A stretch of 64,000 bases of DNA, taken from positions 1 through 64,000 of the forward strand of contig NZ_SNYJ01000016.1 in the NCBI RefSeq assembly GCF_004363045.1, read 5' to 3'. The stretch comes from Aureibacillus halotolerans (lineage in GTDB: Bacteria > Bacillota > Bacilli > Bacillales > DSM-28697). The notes under the pieces are model-generated. The model did not search any database. It worked only from the letters and a program-made list of their open reading frames with translations, and was not told the origin of the DNA. Below are positions 16,713-26,568 of this stretch, one piece after another. A program made the position numbers and the translations under genes. Within the stretch, counting starts at the first letter, position 1, and every line of letters begins with the position of its first letter.

Positions 16713-19700
16713 TCGATTTTTTCAAACGCTCCATCCGCAGACAGTTTTTTTTAATGATGAGTGTCGTGTTCATCGTCGGTTTTTTAGGAACCACCTTCCT
16801 CTATGCGTCCCAAAAGGACAATCAGGCTGAGCATTTGGTACAAACGGGGCAGTTGCTAGATCGGCAAGCCCTTTTAAGCTCCATAGACAGTAATTTGGCT
16901 TCAATGTTAATGCATTCACGTGGGTACATCGCCTTCAATGAACCGACAGAGCTGGACATTGCTCGCCAGTATGGTAATAACCTCGAAAACCAGCTCAACT
17001 CGTTGGAGACGAAACCTTTCGCCAATGACATGCGACCTTTAATTCAGAAATTACGTGCCTTTTTAGATGTATTTTGGGATGAAAAAATTCCTGAGGTTGT
17101 TGCGATTGTTGAAACCGGAGATTACGAGCAAATTCAAGACATGCAAACCGCTCAATCCTCGGCTACGGTGGCAGAACTTTTCACCTTGATTCAAGCGGGG
17201 GAAACAGAGACAGAAGAGCTGCGAAGTGCTAATACAGAATCGTTTCTGGGCATGCTTGACCGAACGCTGTTTTCGCTTTTTGCCTTACTCTTTCTCATTT
17301 TTGTTGTCTTATTAATCGCCTCAAGATCGTTAAGTTCACGCATTGGCAGACCCATCATTTCCTTGACTGAGGCATCGCAAGCACTTGCCAATGATCAATC
17401 CATTCAGCTTTTACCAAAAGATACAAAACGAACCGACGAAATCGGTGTGCTCTCTCGTTCGTTTTATCATATGAGTGAAAAAGTGCAGGAGCGCCTTGAG
17501 CACTGGAATGTGCAAAATGAAGAGCTACGTGCGCAACAGGAAACTTTAAGTGATTATGTGAAGGATCTCCGTCATCTTACGACTGCGTTGCATCAATCTT
17601 CAATGGTTGTTGAGTTGGATCAAAACGGTCAAATTCAAAACGTGAACGCCAACTTTTCAGAGGTTTCTTCCTTTTCAGCGGAAGAACTTGAAAACACTCC
17701 GTTTATTAATCTCGTGACACCAAACGAAATAGACGACATTCGCGACTATTTTTCAACGACACGTGAGGGACGAGTATGGAACGGCGAGTTATCATGTATC
17801 GGAAAACACGGCGGCATTTTTTATGCAGATACGACAATTGTTCCTTACATGGACGCAAATAAAATCACACAGTATGTTGTCATTCAAAAAAACAATACAG
17901 AACGAAAGCAAGCACAACAACAATTGCAAAAGTCGCTTCAGGAAACAGAAGCAGCACGGACAACCATTGATCATTATAATCAAATGAATCACGCTCTCTC
18001 TGTAGGGGTAGACAAAAAAACGCTGTTAACTTCCGTTCTCTCTCGACTGGGCACGTTGTATTCGTTTACTTATGGCGTATTATTTTTAACCAACGGAGAT
18101 GAGTATGCAACGTTAGGAGCTGGGCATTGGGATTCGGTTGATATGCTAAAGCAATCCTATACAACGCATGTCTTAAGACTGGAACAAACACGACAACCCT
18201 TCACGTTGACTAGACCTGCTCATGCATCAGAAACCGGTCACTTGCCTTCAAATGAAACAACGTCTGAAGAGCTGTACGTCCCTGTACTGAGTTCCAATGG
18301 TCAGTTATTGGGAGGGTTAATCCTTACTCGTGTTGGGGACTCGTTTTCAACCGCTTTACAGGAGGAATTGTTTGATGTAATGAAGCGCCTTTCCCTATCC
18401 ATCGAGCGGATTGAAATTTTCTATGAGATGGAGCATAGCCGACAATTAAACCAAAACATTTTGGATACGATTGATGAGGGTATTATTCTCTTGGATGCAG
18501 ATGGTGGGCTTCTTCAATGCAACAGACGATGGCTTTCGTTATTTCAGATTGAAGAGCATGAACCGAAGCGTTGGAGATTTGACGATTGGGTCCATCGCAT
18601 CGGTCAGCTGACAAATGAGAAAGAAAGCTTTCATTCGTTTTGTGAGGCGATCATATCGTCGTCGACAACAGATAAAGCCTTTCAATTAACGCTTGGCGAT
18701 CAAGACACTGTTCGCGTAATTACGGTTTATACCGTACACATTACACTGCACTCACAAGCGGAAGGCGTGCTTTTTGTTTTCCGAGATATGACTTCACAGC
18801 ACGAGATCAACCAAATGAAATCCGACCTTGTCAGTACGGTGAGCCATGAGCTTCGCACACCACTCGCCAGCGTACTTGGCTATACAGAGCTAATGATTCA
18901 TAAAGATCTCCCCGTTGAGCGACAACAGAAATATTTAAAAACGATTCATGGTGAGGCTGAAAGGCTGACTCATTTAATCAATGATTTTCTTGATTTGCAA
19001 CGTATGGAGTCGGGGCTGGAGAATTATCGCAAGGAGCATCTGGCTTTGTCTCCAGTGATTGAAGAGCTTGTCGAAACCTTCCAGCTTCAATCCACTGAGC
19101 ATCATTGGCACATCGTCAACAGTGCTACAAAGGATACGATCTATATGGATCGTGAAAAAATGATACAGCTCTTCACTAATTTGCTTGGAAATGCCAAGAA
19201 ATTCTCGCCGGATGGTGGAGAAGTCACGATTGCATTGTCGAATGACGAGCATCAGCTTTTCACTCAGATTTCCGATGAAGGCATAGGAATTCCTGAGCAG
19301 GAAGTACCAAAGCTGTTCTCTAAATTCCATAGAATTGACAATTCAAGCCAACGAAAGATCGGTGGAACAGGACTTGGCCTTGCCATCTGCAAAGAAATTG
19401 TTGAAGCGCATCATGGGATGATTAGCGTTCAATCAATTGTAGGAGAAGGTAGCGTGTTTACCATCGCGATTCCGTTTGAGAAAATTACTCGTAAAGTAGC
19501 ACCAGAGGATGCTCCACGTATCGTCCTGCTTGAAGATGACGCCAGCTTAGCTGCGCTATTAGGCGATGAGCTGATGGATACAGGCTTTTCTATTCTTCAC
19601 TATCAAGGCGGGCGGCAGCTACTAGAAGAACTCGAATCCGTCGACGCAAGCGCGTTTGTAATTGATCTAACGTTGGCTGATGACACGAGCGGCTGGGACA

Positions 19701-19942
19701 TCGTACAGAAAATTAAAGAGAATCACAGATTAGCCGACGTCCCTATTTTTATTTCAAGCGCTGCCGAAAAAACAGCAGAAACGGACACGCTAGGTATTAC
19801 AGATTACTTAGTGAAGCCATATCCACCACATAAGCTATCCATGTTGCTTTTACAAACATTGCTCCATGAGAAGAAAAAAGGTCAGATCTTTATTGCCCAG
19901 GCGAAAAATGCCTCTTTACCTCAAGGAGACGATCACAGCTAA
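16709..19942 (+). CDS. Hybrid sensor histidine kinase (HAMP-PAS-GAF-PAS-HK-REC)
   Basis: A 1077-residue membrane kinase. There is a transmembrane segment at about 12-32, an extracytoplasmic helical region of the CHASE3 type (about 35-185), a second segment at about 190-212 (LFSLFALLFLIFVVLLIASR), then HAMP, a PAS domain (about 295-405), a GAF-like region (about 430-565), a second PAS (about 575-690), HisKA (STVSHELRTPLASVLGYTEL, His near 713) and HATPase_c (N box NLLGNAKKFSPDGG, DEGIGIP, GGTGLGLAI). The C-terminal receiver (about 935-1050) has IVLLEDDASL and FVIDLTLAD. It is co-operonic with the CheY-like and GGDEF proteins, which implies a multistep phosphorelay. The stimulus is unknown. Confidence 0.93.
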   Translation: MIDFFKRSIRRQFFLMMSVVFIVGFLGTTFLYASQKDNQAEHLVQTGQLLDRQALLSSIDSNLASMLMHSRGYIAFNEPTELDIARQYGNNLENQLNSLETKPFANDMRPLIQKLRAFLDVFWDEKIPEVVAIVETGDYEQIQDMQTAQSSATVAELFTLIQAGETETEELRSANTESFLGMLDRTLFSLFALLFLIFVVLLIASRSLSSRIGRPIISLTEASQALANDQSIQLLPKDTKRTDEIGVLSRSFYHMSEKVQERLEHWNVQNEELRAQQETLSDYVKDLRHLTTALHQSSMVVELDQNGQIQNVNANFSEVSSFSAEELENTPFINLVTPNEIDDIRDYFSTTREGRVWNGELSCIGKHGGIFYADTTIVPYMDANKITQYVVIQKNNTERKQAQQQLQKSLQETEAARTTIDHYNQMNHALSVGVDKKTLLTSVLSRLGTLYSFTYGVLFLTNGDEYATLGAGHWDSVDMLKQSYTTHVLRLEQTRQPFTLTRPAHASETGHLPSNETTSEELYVPVLSSNGQLLGGLILTRVGDSFSTALQEELFDVMKRLSLSIERIEIFYEMEHSRQLNQNILDTIDEGIILLDADGGLLQCNRRWLSLFQIEEHEPKRWRFDDWVHRIGQLTNEKESFHSFCEAIISSSTTDKAFQLTLGDQDTVRVITVYTVHITLHSQAEGVLFVFRDMTSQHEINQMKSDLVSTVSHELRTPLASVLGYTELMIHKDLPVERQQKYLKTIHGEAERLTHLINDFLDLQRMESGLENYRKEHLALSPVIEELVETFQLQSTEHHWHIVNSATKDTIYMDREKMIQLFTNLLGNAKKFSPDGGEVTIALSNDEHQLFTQISDEGIGIPEQEVPKLFSKFHRIDNSSQRKIGGTGLGLAICKEIVEAHHGMISVQSIVGEGSVFTIAIPFEKITRKVAPEDAPRIVLLEDDASLAALLGDELMDTGFSILHYQGGRQLLEELESVDASAFVIDLTLADDTSGWDIVQKIKENHRLADVPIFISSAAEKTAETDTLGITDYLVKPYPPHKLSMLLLQTLLHEKKKGQIFIAQAKNASLPQGDDHS

Positions 19943-20019
19943 TGGATCACTTCGAAACAAAATGTTTCAAACGACTGAGCATCACTTCGCTTTAATTAAA
20001 ATACTGCTCAATAAACTAT

Positions 20020-20178
20020 GGCGTGTCTGAGAACTCAGAAGGGAGCAGATGTTGCCGAATTTTTGTTCCAAGCAAGGCGCTTTTTCGCAGGCGTACCGGA
20101 TGTACGTCAAGGAAAAGGAACGCAGCAAGGGACGAAAAGGCGGTGACAGATGCCTCTTAGCGAGTTTTAAGACACGCC
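20020..20178 (+). repeat. 159-bp element with inverted termini
   Basis: The ends GGCGTGTCT and AGACACGCC are perfect inverted repeats, and the adjacent AACTC/GAGTT extend the match. Internally there is a GCGTACCGGATGTACG hairpin. The layout is like a small non-autonomous repeat. Only one copy occurs in this window. A 61-codon open frame crosses it but has no supporting ribosome site. Confidence 0.55.
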
Positions 20179-20198
20179 CTAAATATCAGTCTGTAAAC

Positions 20199-20247
20199 AA
20201 AAAGTACGCCATCGGATCGACAGCTATGATCTGATGGCGTACTTTTT
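20199..20247. terminator. Bidirectional terminator, kinase/acpS
   Basis: A 15-bp inverted repeat (arms containing GTACGCCATC and GATGGCGTAC) with A/T tails on both sides lies between the convergent kinase operon and acpS. It can terminate both. Confidence 0.93.
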
Positions 20248-20248
20248 G

Positions 20249-20605
20249 TTATCTTTCTTCAAGAATCACTTGCGCAACAGCAGAGCTCTCACTGTGAGAA
20301 ATCGACACATGGACAGCGTGTGGCGTTTTGGTCGTATAAAGCACTGGTGCCCCTCGTTCAGAACGCAAAATTTCAACATCTAAAAACCCACAATCTCGAC
20401 CTATGCCTGTACCAATTGCCTTTGAGAAGGCTTCCTTAGCAGCAAATCGGCCAGCGACATATTCGCTTTTCCGGCGCCCTTGCAGCTGCATGTACTCTGC
20501 TTTTTCACGGTCCGTTAATACCCGATCTATAAAACCGCTCTGACGCGACATTACATCTTCAATACGTTGAATACTGACGATATCGAGGCCTATGCCCTGA
20601 ATCAT
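20249..20605 (-). CDS. acpS: Holo-ACP synthase
   Basis: Transfers 4'-phosphopantetheine from CoA to acyl carrier protein, activating fatty-acid synthesis. The product (118 aa) has the AcpS motifs GIGLDIVSIQRIE near the N terminus and FAAKEAFSKAIGTG, with the Mg-binding Asp and Glu. The start ATG at 20605 is preferred because AGAGGTG lies nine bases upstream. The upstream ATG at 20617 abuts this site. Confidence 0.96.
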   Translation of the reverse strand: MIQGIGLDIVSIQRIEDVMSRQSGFIDRVLTDREKAEYMQLQGRRKSEYVAGRFAAKEAFSKAIGTGIGRDCGFLDVEILRSERGAPVLYTTKTPHAVHVSISHSESSAVAQVILEER

Positions 20606-20699
20606 TTCTTCATCCACCTCTTTTTGAATGCACGATTTCTACTTGAAGGAGACTTTTCATAAAGCCTACGACCTATGCTACAACGACAGCAACAAAATT

Positions 20700-22197
20700 C
20701 ACTAGTGCCTTTTCAGGTAATGTAGATCTTATTCTATTTAGAAAAAAAGATGCGCGTGTTCTCTTACAAATACCCATTTTGAAATCATTTACTCTAGGCA
20801 AACGGCTATACATTCGCGTTCAGCCTGAAAGGGCACAAGTGCATCATCGACTCGAGAAGACCTTGTCATGACTTCTTAGTCGTGGAGTCTCACTAGTCGT
20901 CGTTTTTGGTTATGATAAAGGGCGAATCAAATGAGACCGACCTTTCATGGAACTTGCCTTATATTGGTTGCAACATGGCTTTTTACCCTCTATACGAGAC
21001 CAAGCCACAATAAACAATGTGCGCAGAAACAAACATCAGCGTAGTCAACATACGTAGACTCTAGTGGGATCAGCGCGAGCTGAAGATCCCCTCGGAAAGC
21101 AAGATTCCCAGGAAGCTGAAGCCGTGCCCCACAGAAAGCGAAGTTTGTTGACGGAGCGGTCGTCATTCCCATGCACCTCGTCATGTTTTCTTTTCACCCT
21201 TCGGGTACAAGTGCAACATCGACTCGAAAAGACCTCGTCGTGTTTTCTATGCTGCTGGAGTCTCACTAGTGACCGTTTTTGGTTATTGTTAAGAACGAAT
21301 GAAATGAGATAGACCTTTTATGGGTTCACTTCATTCCTTTACCAAACGACATTCCTGTAAAAGGCACCAGGTCATCTACCTTGAAACAATGCACTGACTT
21401 GCCTGATTTGGTTGCAACACGGCTTTTACCCTCTTATACGAAACGGACCCACATGAAAACAATGTACGCAGAAACAAACATCAGCGTAGGCAACATACGT
21501 AGACTCTAGTGGGATCAGCGCGAGCTGAAGATCCCCTCGGTAAGCAAGATTCCCAGGAAGCTGAAGCCGTGCCCCACAGAAAGCGAAGTATGTTGACGGA
21601 GCGACACATAAAGACCTCGTCATGTTTTCTTTACTGCTAGAGTCTCACTAGTGACCACTTTTGGTTAATGTAAAGAACGAATGAAATGAGATAGACCTTT
21701 TATGGGTTCACTTCATTCCTTTACCAAACAACATTCGTGTAAAAGGCACCAGGTCATCTAACTTGAAACATTGCACTTACTTGCCTGATTTGGTTGCAAC
21801 ACGGCTTTTACCCTCTTATACGAAACGGACCCACATTAAAACAATGTACGCAGAAACAAACATCAGCGTAGTCAACATACGTAGACTCTAGTGGGATCAG
21901 CGCGAGCTGAAGATCCCCTCGGAAAGCCTGCTTTCCGAGGAAGCTGAAGCCGTGCCCCACAGAAAGCGAAGTTTGTTGACGGAGCGGTCGTTATTCCCAT
22001 GCACCTCGTCATGTTTTCTTTTCACCCTTCGGGTACAAGTGCAACATCGACTCGAAAAGACCTCGTCGTGTTTTCTATGCTGCTGGAGTCTCACTAGTGA
22101 CCGTTTTTGGTTTATTATAAAGAACGAATGAAATGAGATAGACCTTGTTGGTTCAATTTCGACCATAACCAACAAGGTAGTGGAAATGGCACTAGTA
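20700..22197 (+). repeat. Family B composite structured element, three core copies
   Basis: This 1.5-kb non-coding block is bounded by inverted CACTAGTGCC (20700-20709) and GGCACTAGTA (22188-22197). Inside, three copies of a roughly 110-base core occur with outer arms at 21044-21053/21143-21152, 21489-21498/21588-21597 and 21871-21880/21971-21980, spaced about 445 and 383 bases. The cores contain CAGCGCGAGCTG and GGGATC/GATCCC hairpins. Between cores are conserved linkers with a hairpin (ACCC/GGGT), gagtctcactagtgacc and aatgagatagacc. The right end carries an 11-bp hairpin CCTTGTTGGTT/AACCAACAAGG (22143-22177). The block at 61841-62552 has the same ends and one core. Open frames here are short and lack ribosome sites, so I call no gene. 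Confidence 0.85.
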
Positions 22198-22299
22198 GTG
22201 TTGTTTTTCCTTTTTCAAGGGGGCTCATTATGATATCCATTTACTTCTATGGTACACTACCTGTATCTATGCCTAGAGCAGTGAAGGAGCTAACAAACA

Positions 22300-22905
22300 A
22301 TGTTTATACGGACAGAATCGTTTAAAGGCTTTACAAGATTATATCCTGTCATTACTGCCCTTGTTGGGCTTCAGCTGTTTCTTATGCTTTACATAGAACT
22401 AGGGTTACCTTTTTCAAATACCATCTATACTTTTGGCCTTGGTTTTAATCCCGCCATTGTTCTGAACAACGAATATTGGCGCCTTCTAACCCCTATTTTT
22501 CTTCACGCAGGTTTAATGCATGTCATTTTCAACTGTTTTTCATTAGTGCTTTTTGGTCCAGCGCTGGAAGACATACTTGGAAAATTCCGGTTTCTCGTCC
22601 TCTTCCTTGGCTCAGGCGTTCTTGCAAACCTTGCATCCGTCTTTGCAGATCCAAATTTGGTTCATGTCGGCTCCTCTGGTGCTGTCTATGCGTTGTTCGG
22701 TGCCTACGTATACATGATTTTTGATCGCAAGGACTTGATCGATCGCCAAAATGCCCAAATCGTGCTGATTATTCTCGTTATCGGTGTCGTGATGAGTGCG
22801 TTCAGTGAGAATGTGAACCTTTATGCGCATATGTTTGGGTTTGTGGCAGGGGCAGTGCTCGCGCCTTTATTGCTCATCAATCGCCCTAAAAACAAACGTT
22901 TCTAG
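22300..22905 (+). CDS. Rhomboid family intramembrane serine protease (YdcA-like)
   Basis: A 201-residue polytopic membrane protein with about six hydrophobic segments. The rhomboid catalytic serine is in VGSSGAVYALFGA (Ser126) and the partner histidine in LYAHMFGFVAGA (His177). HVIFNCFSLVLFG carries the family's conserved His/Asn segment. It cleaves within transmembrane helices; substrates are unknown. The position between acpS and ydbT matches B. subtilis ydcA. The ATG is preceded by GAAGGAG. Confidence 0.93.
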   Translation: MFIRTESFKGFTRLYPVITALVGLQLFLMLYIELGLPFSNTIYTFGLGFNPAIVLNNEYWRLLTPIFLHAGLMHVIFNCFSLVLFGPALEDILGKFRFLVLFLGSGVLANLASVFADPNLVHVGSSGAVYALFGAYVYMIFDRKDLIDRQNAQIVLIILVIGVVMSAFSENVNLYAHMFGFVAGAVLAPLLLINRPKNKRF

Positions 22906-22941
22906 GTTTGCGGCTGTATTTACAAACAGCCTTAACATGTG

Positions 22942-22968
22942 AAAGCGGCCATCACGGCCGCTTTTTCT
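22942..22968. terminator. Bidirectional terminator, rhomboid/ydbT
   Basis: AAAGCGGCC and GGCCGCTTT with a five-base loop are followed by TTTCTTTT on the plus strand, between two convergent genes. Confidence 0.9.
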
Positions 22969-22990
22969 TTTTCGTCCAGTGCCCAAGCGT

Positions 22991-24433
22991 TCACTCCGTT
23001 TCTCTTGAAAACCATTTGTAGGCATGACCTCCTGTTTCAACTTCCAAATCCTTCACTTCAAAGGTCTTCCCAGACGTATTTGACATAATCGCAAAGGACA
23101 TATTGGTAAGCTCAGGCCTTTTTTGAAATAGGGTTCCTTTGTTTGTATACGATTGGATGTGGCGTTTTCTAACGGTGACATAGTTTTTACTGATCCCATG
23201 ATAGCGAAACTGCATCGTATCCCCATGAATCCTCACAGCTGCTGCTGAATGACAACGGATGCCATACAAAACTGCACCTATAAAAACAATCAAGGCCAAC
23301 AAACCATATGGATATAACCAAATGCTGAAGGCTATTGAACCGAGTGCAGGAAGCCAAGCTGTGCGCAGAATATATCTTCCTACTGCTCTTTTAGGACTAC
23401 GTTCCCAGGCTGTTTCGTCATGAACCACATGGGATGGAAGCCAATCTTGCAAAAAGGCTTGAACGTTATTTTCATGAAGAAACGGAACGAGGATCGTTGA
23501 CACATTTTCGTCCTTGCTAGACCCACCAGCACTTTCTACATATACCGTTACGAAGCCGAGAAGCTGACGAATTAAACTTTGCTGCACACGAACCGCCTGT
23601 ATTTTATCGATATCAATGGCTTTCGATGTCTTATTGAGCAGCCCTCGTGAGATTTTAAACTGGCCATTGCTCTCCTCAAGCACAAACTGCGAGTATTTTA
23701 AGAAGGTTCCGATCATCGCCGCACCGTAGAGCACGATGAACAGCAAGATCGCCAATAGCCCGATAAACAGATAACTAAGACGAAGCACGTAGTCGAGTGT
23801 TTGCTGCGTCACATTCGAATTAAAAAATTGATCGAATTGAGATAAGAAACCAAATGCCCCTGTAATGATTAACCAAACACCGCCAGAGGTCGCTGCCATC
23901 ATCCACAAATGTTTGCTTGGCAATTTCCAACGTCGAGCAGTTTGCTGTGTCGTTTCGGCTTGATTAATACTTTGCCCGTCATCCGTTTCTGGAGATCTCC
24001 TCACACCATCATCAAGGACCGTCTGTATGCGCACAGCTTCTTCTTTCGAAATGGCGGTCAATGCCACTTCTGGTTCGCCCTTCCCACCAGCTGTTTCAAT
24101 TTTGAGTTTGACGACCTTAAAAAATTGATGGAGCACTGTTTCGGAAATATCCGTGCTATGTATTCGCTCTCTCGAAATGTAGCGCTCTTTGCGAACAAAT
24201 ACCCCTTGCTTAATGTGAAGCTGTTGGTCTTCTATCTGATACGTAAACCGCCACCATGACAGCAAGTGTGATAAGGCAATGAGGATAATGACAACAATAA
24301 CTCCTAAAACGGTCCACAGAAAATAATCTCGCCATAAAAAACCAAGAGCAATGACCGGTATAATCAAATCTTTAAGAGACTTGAGCAAACCAAAAAGAAG
24401 GGAAAGCGGATGAACGCGGCGTGCATCATTCAT
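22991..24433 (-). CDS. YdbT-like membrane protein with bPH2 domains
   Basis: A polytopic membrane protein (480 aa) with bacterial PH-like (bPH2/DUF304) domains flanking hydrophobic segments. Each domain begins after a transmembrane pair (for example QIEDQQLHIKQGVFVRKERY and LEESNGQFKISRGLLNK). The related B. subtilis operon ydbST gives resistance to certain antimicrobial peptides. The open frame extends to 24514, but the ATG at 24433 (MNDARRVHPLSLLFG) has an AGGAAGAG ribosome site and overlaps the ydbS stop, indicating coupling. Confidence 0.9.
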   Translation of the reverse strand: MNDARRVHPLSLLFGLLKSLKDLIIPVIALGFLWRDYFLWTVLGVIVVIILIALSHLLSWWRFTYQIEDQQLHIKQGVFVRKERYISRERIHSTDISETVLHQFFKVVKLKIETAGGKGEPEVALTAISKEEAVRIQTVLDDGVRRSPETDDGQSINQAETTQQTARRWKLPSKHLWMMAATSGGVWLIITGAFGFLSQFDQFFNSNVTQQTLDYVLRLSYLFIGLLAILLFIVLYGAAMIGTFLKYSQFVLEESNGQFKISRGLLNKTSKAIDIDKIQAVRVQQSLIRQLLGFVTVYVESAGGSSKDENVSTILVPFLHENNVQAFLQDWLPSHVVHDETAWERSPKRAVGRYILRTAWLPALGSIAFSIWLYPYGLLALIVFIGAVLYGIRCHSAAAVRIHGDTMQFRYHGISKNYVTVRKRHIQSYTNKGTLFQKRPELTNMSFAIMSNTSGKTFEVKDLEVETGGHAYKWFSRETE

Positions 24434-24905
24434 AGCGCTCTTCCTTTCGCGCCAACCTTGCAATTTGATCCCGTAGTTGCGCCGCTTCTTCTTGGGGAAG
24501 TGCTGGGATTTCATGAGTTGTTGCGGCCGTTGAAATCGTCACAGTCGACAATCCATACCGTTTTAGAAATGGTCCTTGGGACGTATCGACATGCTGAACA
24601 CGTACCATTGGAATTAATGTCCGCTTTGTAATGAACACGCCTTCCTGAAGATCCACCTCTTCCTCCATGACTTCATACCTCCACCGTTTCCACCGAACGC
24701 TCGGAATAATCACAACGATGGCGATGGCATAAAGAACGAGTAATCCACTAGCCGCCCAAGCAATCCACATTGGCCACCCCAGCCAAACTGACATGACCAC
24801 GTACGCTCCAATGAATAACGCTTCAATGAGCACCTCAAGCATAGCCGTCATCCGCCATACGGTTAGAGCACTTTTGGCAATTCTTTGTTTTGGCAATTGA
24901 CGCAT
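24426..24905 (-). CDS. YdbS-like bPH2-domain membrane protein
   Basis: A 159-residue protein with two adjacent transmembrane segments (about residues 20-62) followed by one bPH2 domain containing EEEVDLQEGVFITKRTLIPM and VRVQHVDTSQGP. Length and pairing with YdbT match B. subtilis ydbS. Its stop overlaps the ydbT start by eight bases. The pair is downstream of cshA on the same strand but separated by a terminator. Confidence 0.92.
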   Translation of the reverse strand: MRQLPKQRIAKSALTVWRMTAMLEVLIEALFIGAYVVMSVWLGWPMWIAWAASGLLVLYAIAIVVIIPSVRWKRWRYEVMEEEVDLQEGVFITKRTLIPMVRVQHVDTSQGPFLKRYGLSTVTISTAATTHEIPALPQEEAAQLRDQIARLARKEERYE

Positions 24906-25023
24906 TTTGCTTCCTCCTAAAATTACATCTCTGATTTATTATATAGTACTTTGTTTGCCACTAAAAAGTTTCAATACTTCAAGCCGGTTTCGCAGCTTAG
25001 CTTTGCCATTTGAACGATAAAAA

Positions 25024-25071
25024 AGCTGGTTCATGCCACACAGAGCAAAAGCACTGTCGGATGAACCAGCT
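25024..25071 (-). terminator. cshA terminator
   Basis: A perfect 11-bp stem AGCTGGTTCAT/ATGAACCAGCT with a 26-base loop is followed on the minus strand by TTTTTAT, ten bases after the cshA stop. Confidence 0.85.
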
Positions 25072-25080
25072 AATTGTTTA

Positions 25081-26568
25081 TTATCTAGATGATTGTGAAT
25101 CTCTATAGGAGCTGCGTTTGTTCGACGAACCACCGCTATTGCCACCGCTACCACTACGACGACGACGGTATTCGGGCTTGCCTCCACGGTTTTGACGGTT
25201 TTGGCCGCCACTTCCGCCTCTACGATTGTCACGGAAATTTTTCCGTGATGCCGATGGAGCCTCTGCAGTCAAACGAACTGGCGTCTCATCTGGCTCTTTT
25301 GTAAGAAGCTTAATAGCTGCAGAAAGCAACGTGATTGAATCATGATCTTCAAGCAATTGTTCTGCATGCGTTTTGTAATCATTGAGATTGGACTCAGTTG
25401 CTGTTTCTTTCAACTTGTCCAACGCCATTTTTTGCTGGTTTTCCAACGCTTCAGTAGAAGAAGGAACAGGCTTGCGTGTCATACGACGTTTTGTTAAACG
25501 TTCGATGTTTTTAAGCTGACCCATTTCTCTAGGTGTGACGAACGTAAAGGCAACACCTGTTTTCCCCGCACGTCCTGTACGTCCAATACGGTGAACGTAG
25601 CTTTCCGGATCCTGTGGAATGTCAAAGTTATACACATGAGTGACACCTGACACATCAAGACCACGAGCAGCGACGTCTGTTGCAACAAGAACCTCGATCG
25701 TTTTATTCTTAAATTGCTTCATTACACTTGTTCGTTTAGATTGTGTTAAATCACCATGGATACCTTCAGCTGAATAGCCACGCGTAGCGAGAGCTTCTGA
25801 AAGCTCATCAACACGGCGCTTTGTCCGTCCAAATACAATCGCAAGCTCAGGGTTCTCCATATCAAGCAAACGCGTCAACGCATCGAATTTTTTCCGCTCA
25901 TCGACTTCAATAAAGTTTTGCGTAATGTTTGGTACAGTGACTTCCTTCGATTTGACACGAACAATTTCAGGGGAACGCATAAATTTCTCTGCGATTCGGC
26001 GAATTGGATCTGGCATCGTTGCTGAGAACAGCAACGTTTGTCGTGCTTCTGGTACTTCTTTTAGAATCGACTCAATGTCTTCAATAAAGCCCATGTTCAA
26101 CATTTCATCCGCTTCATCCAAAACGACGGTATGAATATGCTGCAAACGCAACGTTTTGCGTTTGATATGGTCTAACAAACGACCAGGCGTTCCAACCACG
26201 ATTTGTGGATATTTTTTTAGGGCGCGAATTTGACGAGTGATGTCTTGACCACCATAAATAGGAAGCGCACGAATGTTTTTAAAACGACCAACTTTGTTTA
26301 ATTCTTCAGCAACTTGCATCGCAAGCTCCCGTGTCGGTGCGATAACAAGCCCTGCAACACCACTGTGTTGTTTCGTTGTTTTTTCAATCATCGGCACACC
26401 AAATGCGGCTGTTTTTCCAGTACCCGTTTGCGCTTGACCAATCACATCAATACCTTTTAACGAGAGAGGGATTGATTCAGCTTGAATCGGCGTCGCCTCT
26501 TCAAACCCCATGTTGCCAATTGCCTCAAGAATTTCTTTGCTTAAACCTAGTTCACTAAATTTTGCCAA
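25081..26568 (-). CDS. cshA: DEAD-box RNA helicase CshA
   Basis: The main DEAD-box helicase of Bacilli, involved in ribosome assembly and degradosome RNA turnover. The 495-residue protein has a Q motif ([14 protein letters not shown]), Walker [22 protein letters not shown], and the C-terminal helicase lobe ending [11 protein letters not shown]. Its tail, rich in Gly, Arg and Ser (about residues 435-495), is the RNA-binding extension expected of CshA. The start is TTG ([12 protein letters not shown]) with AGGAT upstream. The gene is preceded by a long region (26569 onward) without a clear promoter. Confidence 0.96.
   Translation of the reverse strand: MAKFSELGLSKEILEAIGNMGFEEATPIQAESIPLSLKGIDVIGQAQTGTGKTAAFGVPMIEKTTKQHSGVAGLVIAPTRELAMQVAEELNKVGRFKNIRALPIYGGQDITRQIRALKKYPQIVVGTPGRLLDHIKRKTLRLQHIHTVVLDEADEMLNMGFIEDIESILKEVPEARQTLLFSATMPDPIRRIAEKFMRSPEIVRVKSKEVTVPNITQNFIEVDERKKFDALTRLLDMENPELAIVFGRTKRRVDELSEALATRGYSAEGIHGDLTQSKRTSVMKQFKNKTIEVLVATDVAARGLDVSGVTHVYNFDIPQDPESYVHRIGRTGRAGKTGVAFTFVTPREMGQLKNIERLTKRRMTRKPVPSSTEALENQQKMALDKLKETATESNLNDYKTHAEQLLEDHDSITLLSAAIKLLTKEPDETPVRLTAEAPSASRKNFRDNRRGGSGGQNRQNRGGKPEYRRRRSGSGGNSGGSSNKRSSYRDSQSSR

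Noticed and set aside
20049-20234. 61-aa ORF after the kinase operon
   Set aside because: It spans the inverted-terminus element and the terminator, with no family match.
21064-22175. ORFs within the family B repeat block
   Set aside because: They recur in each copy because the repeats recur. The reading frames are not preserved between copies and no ribosome site fits.
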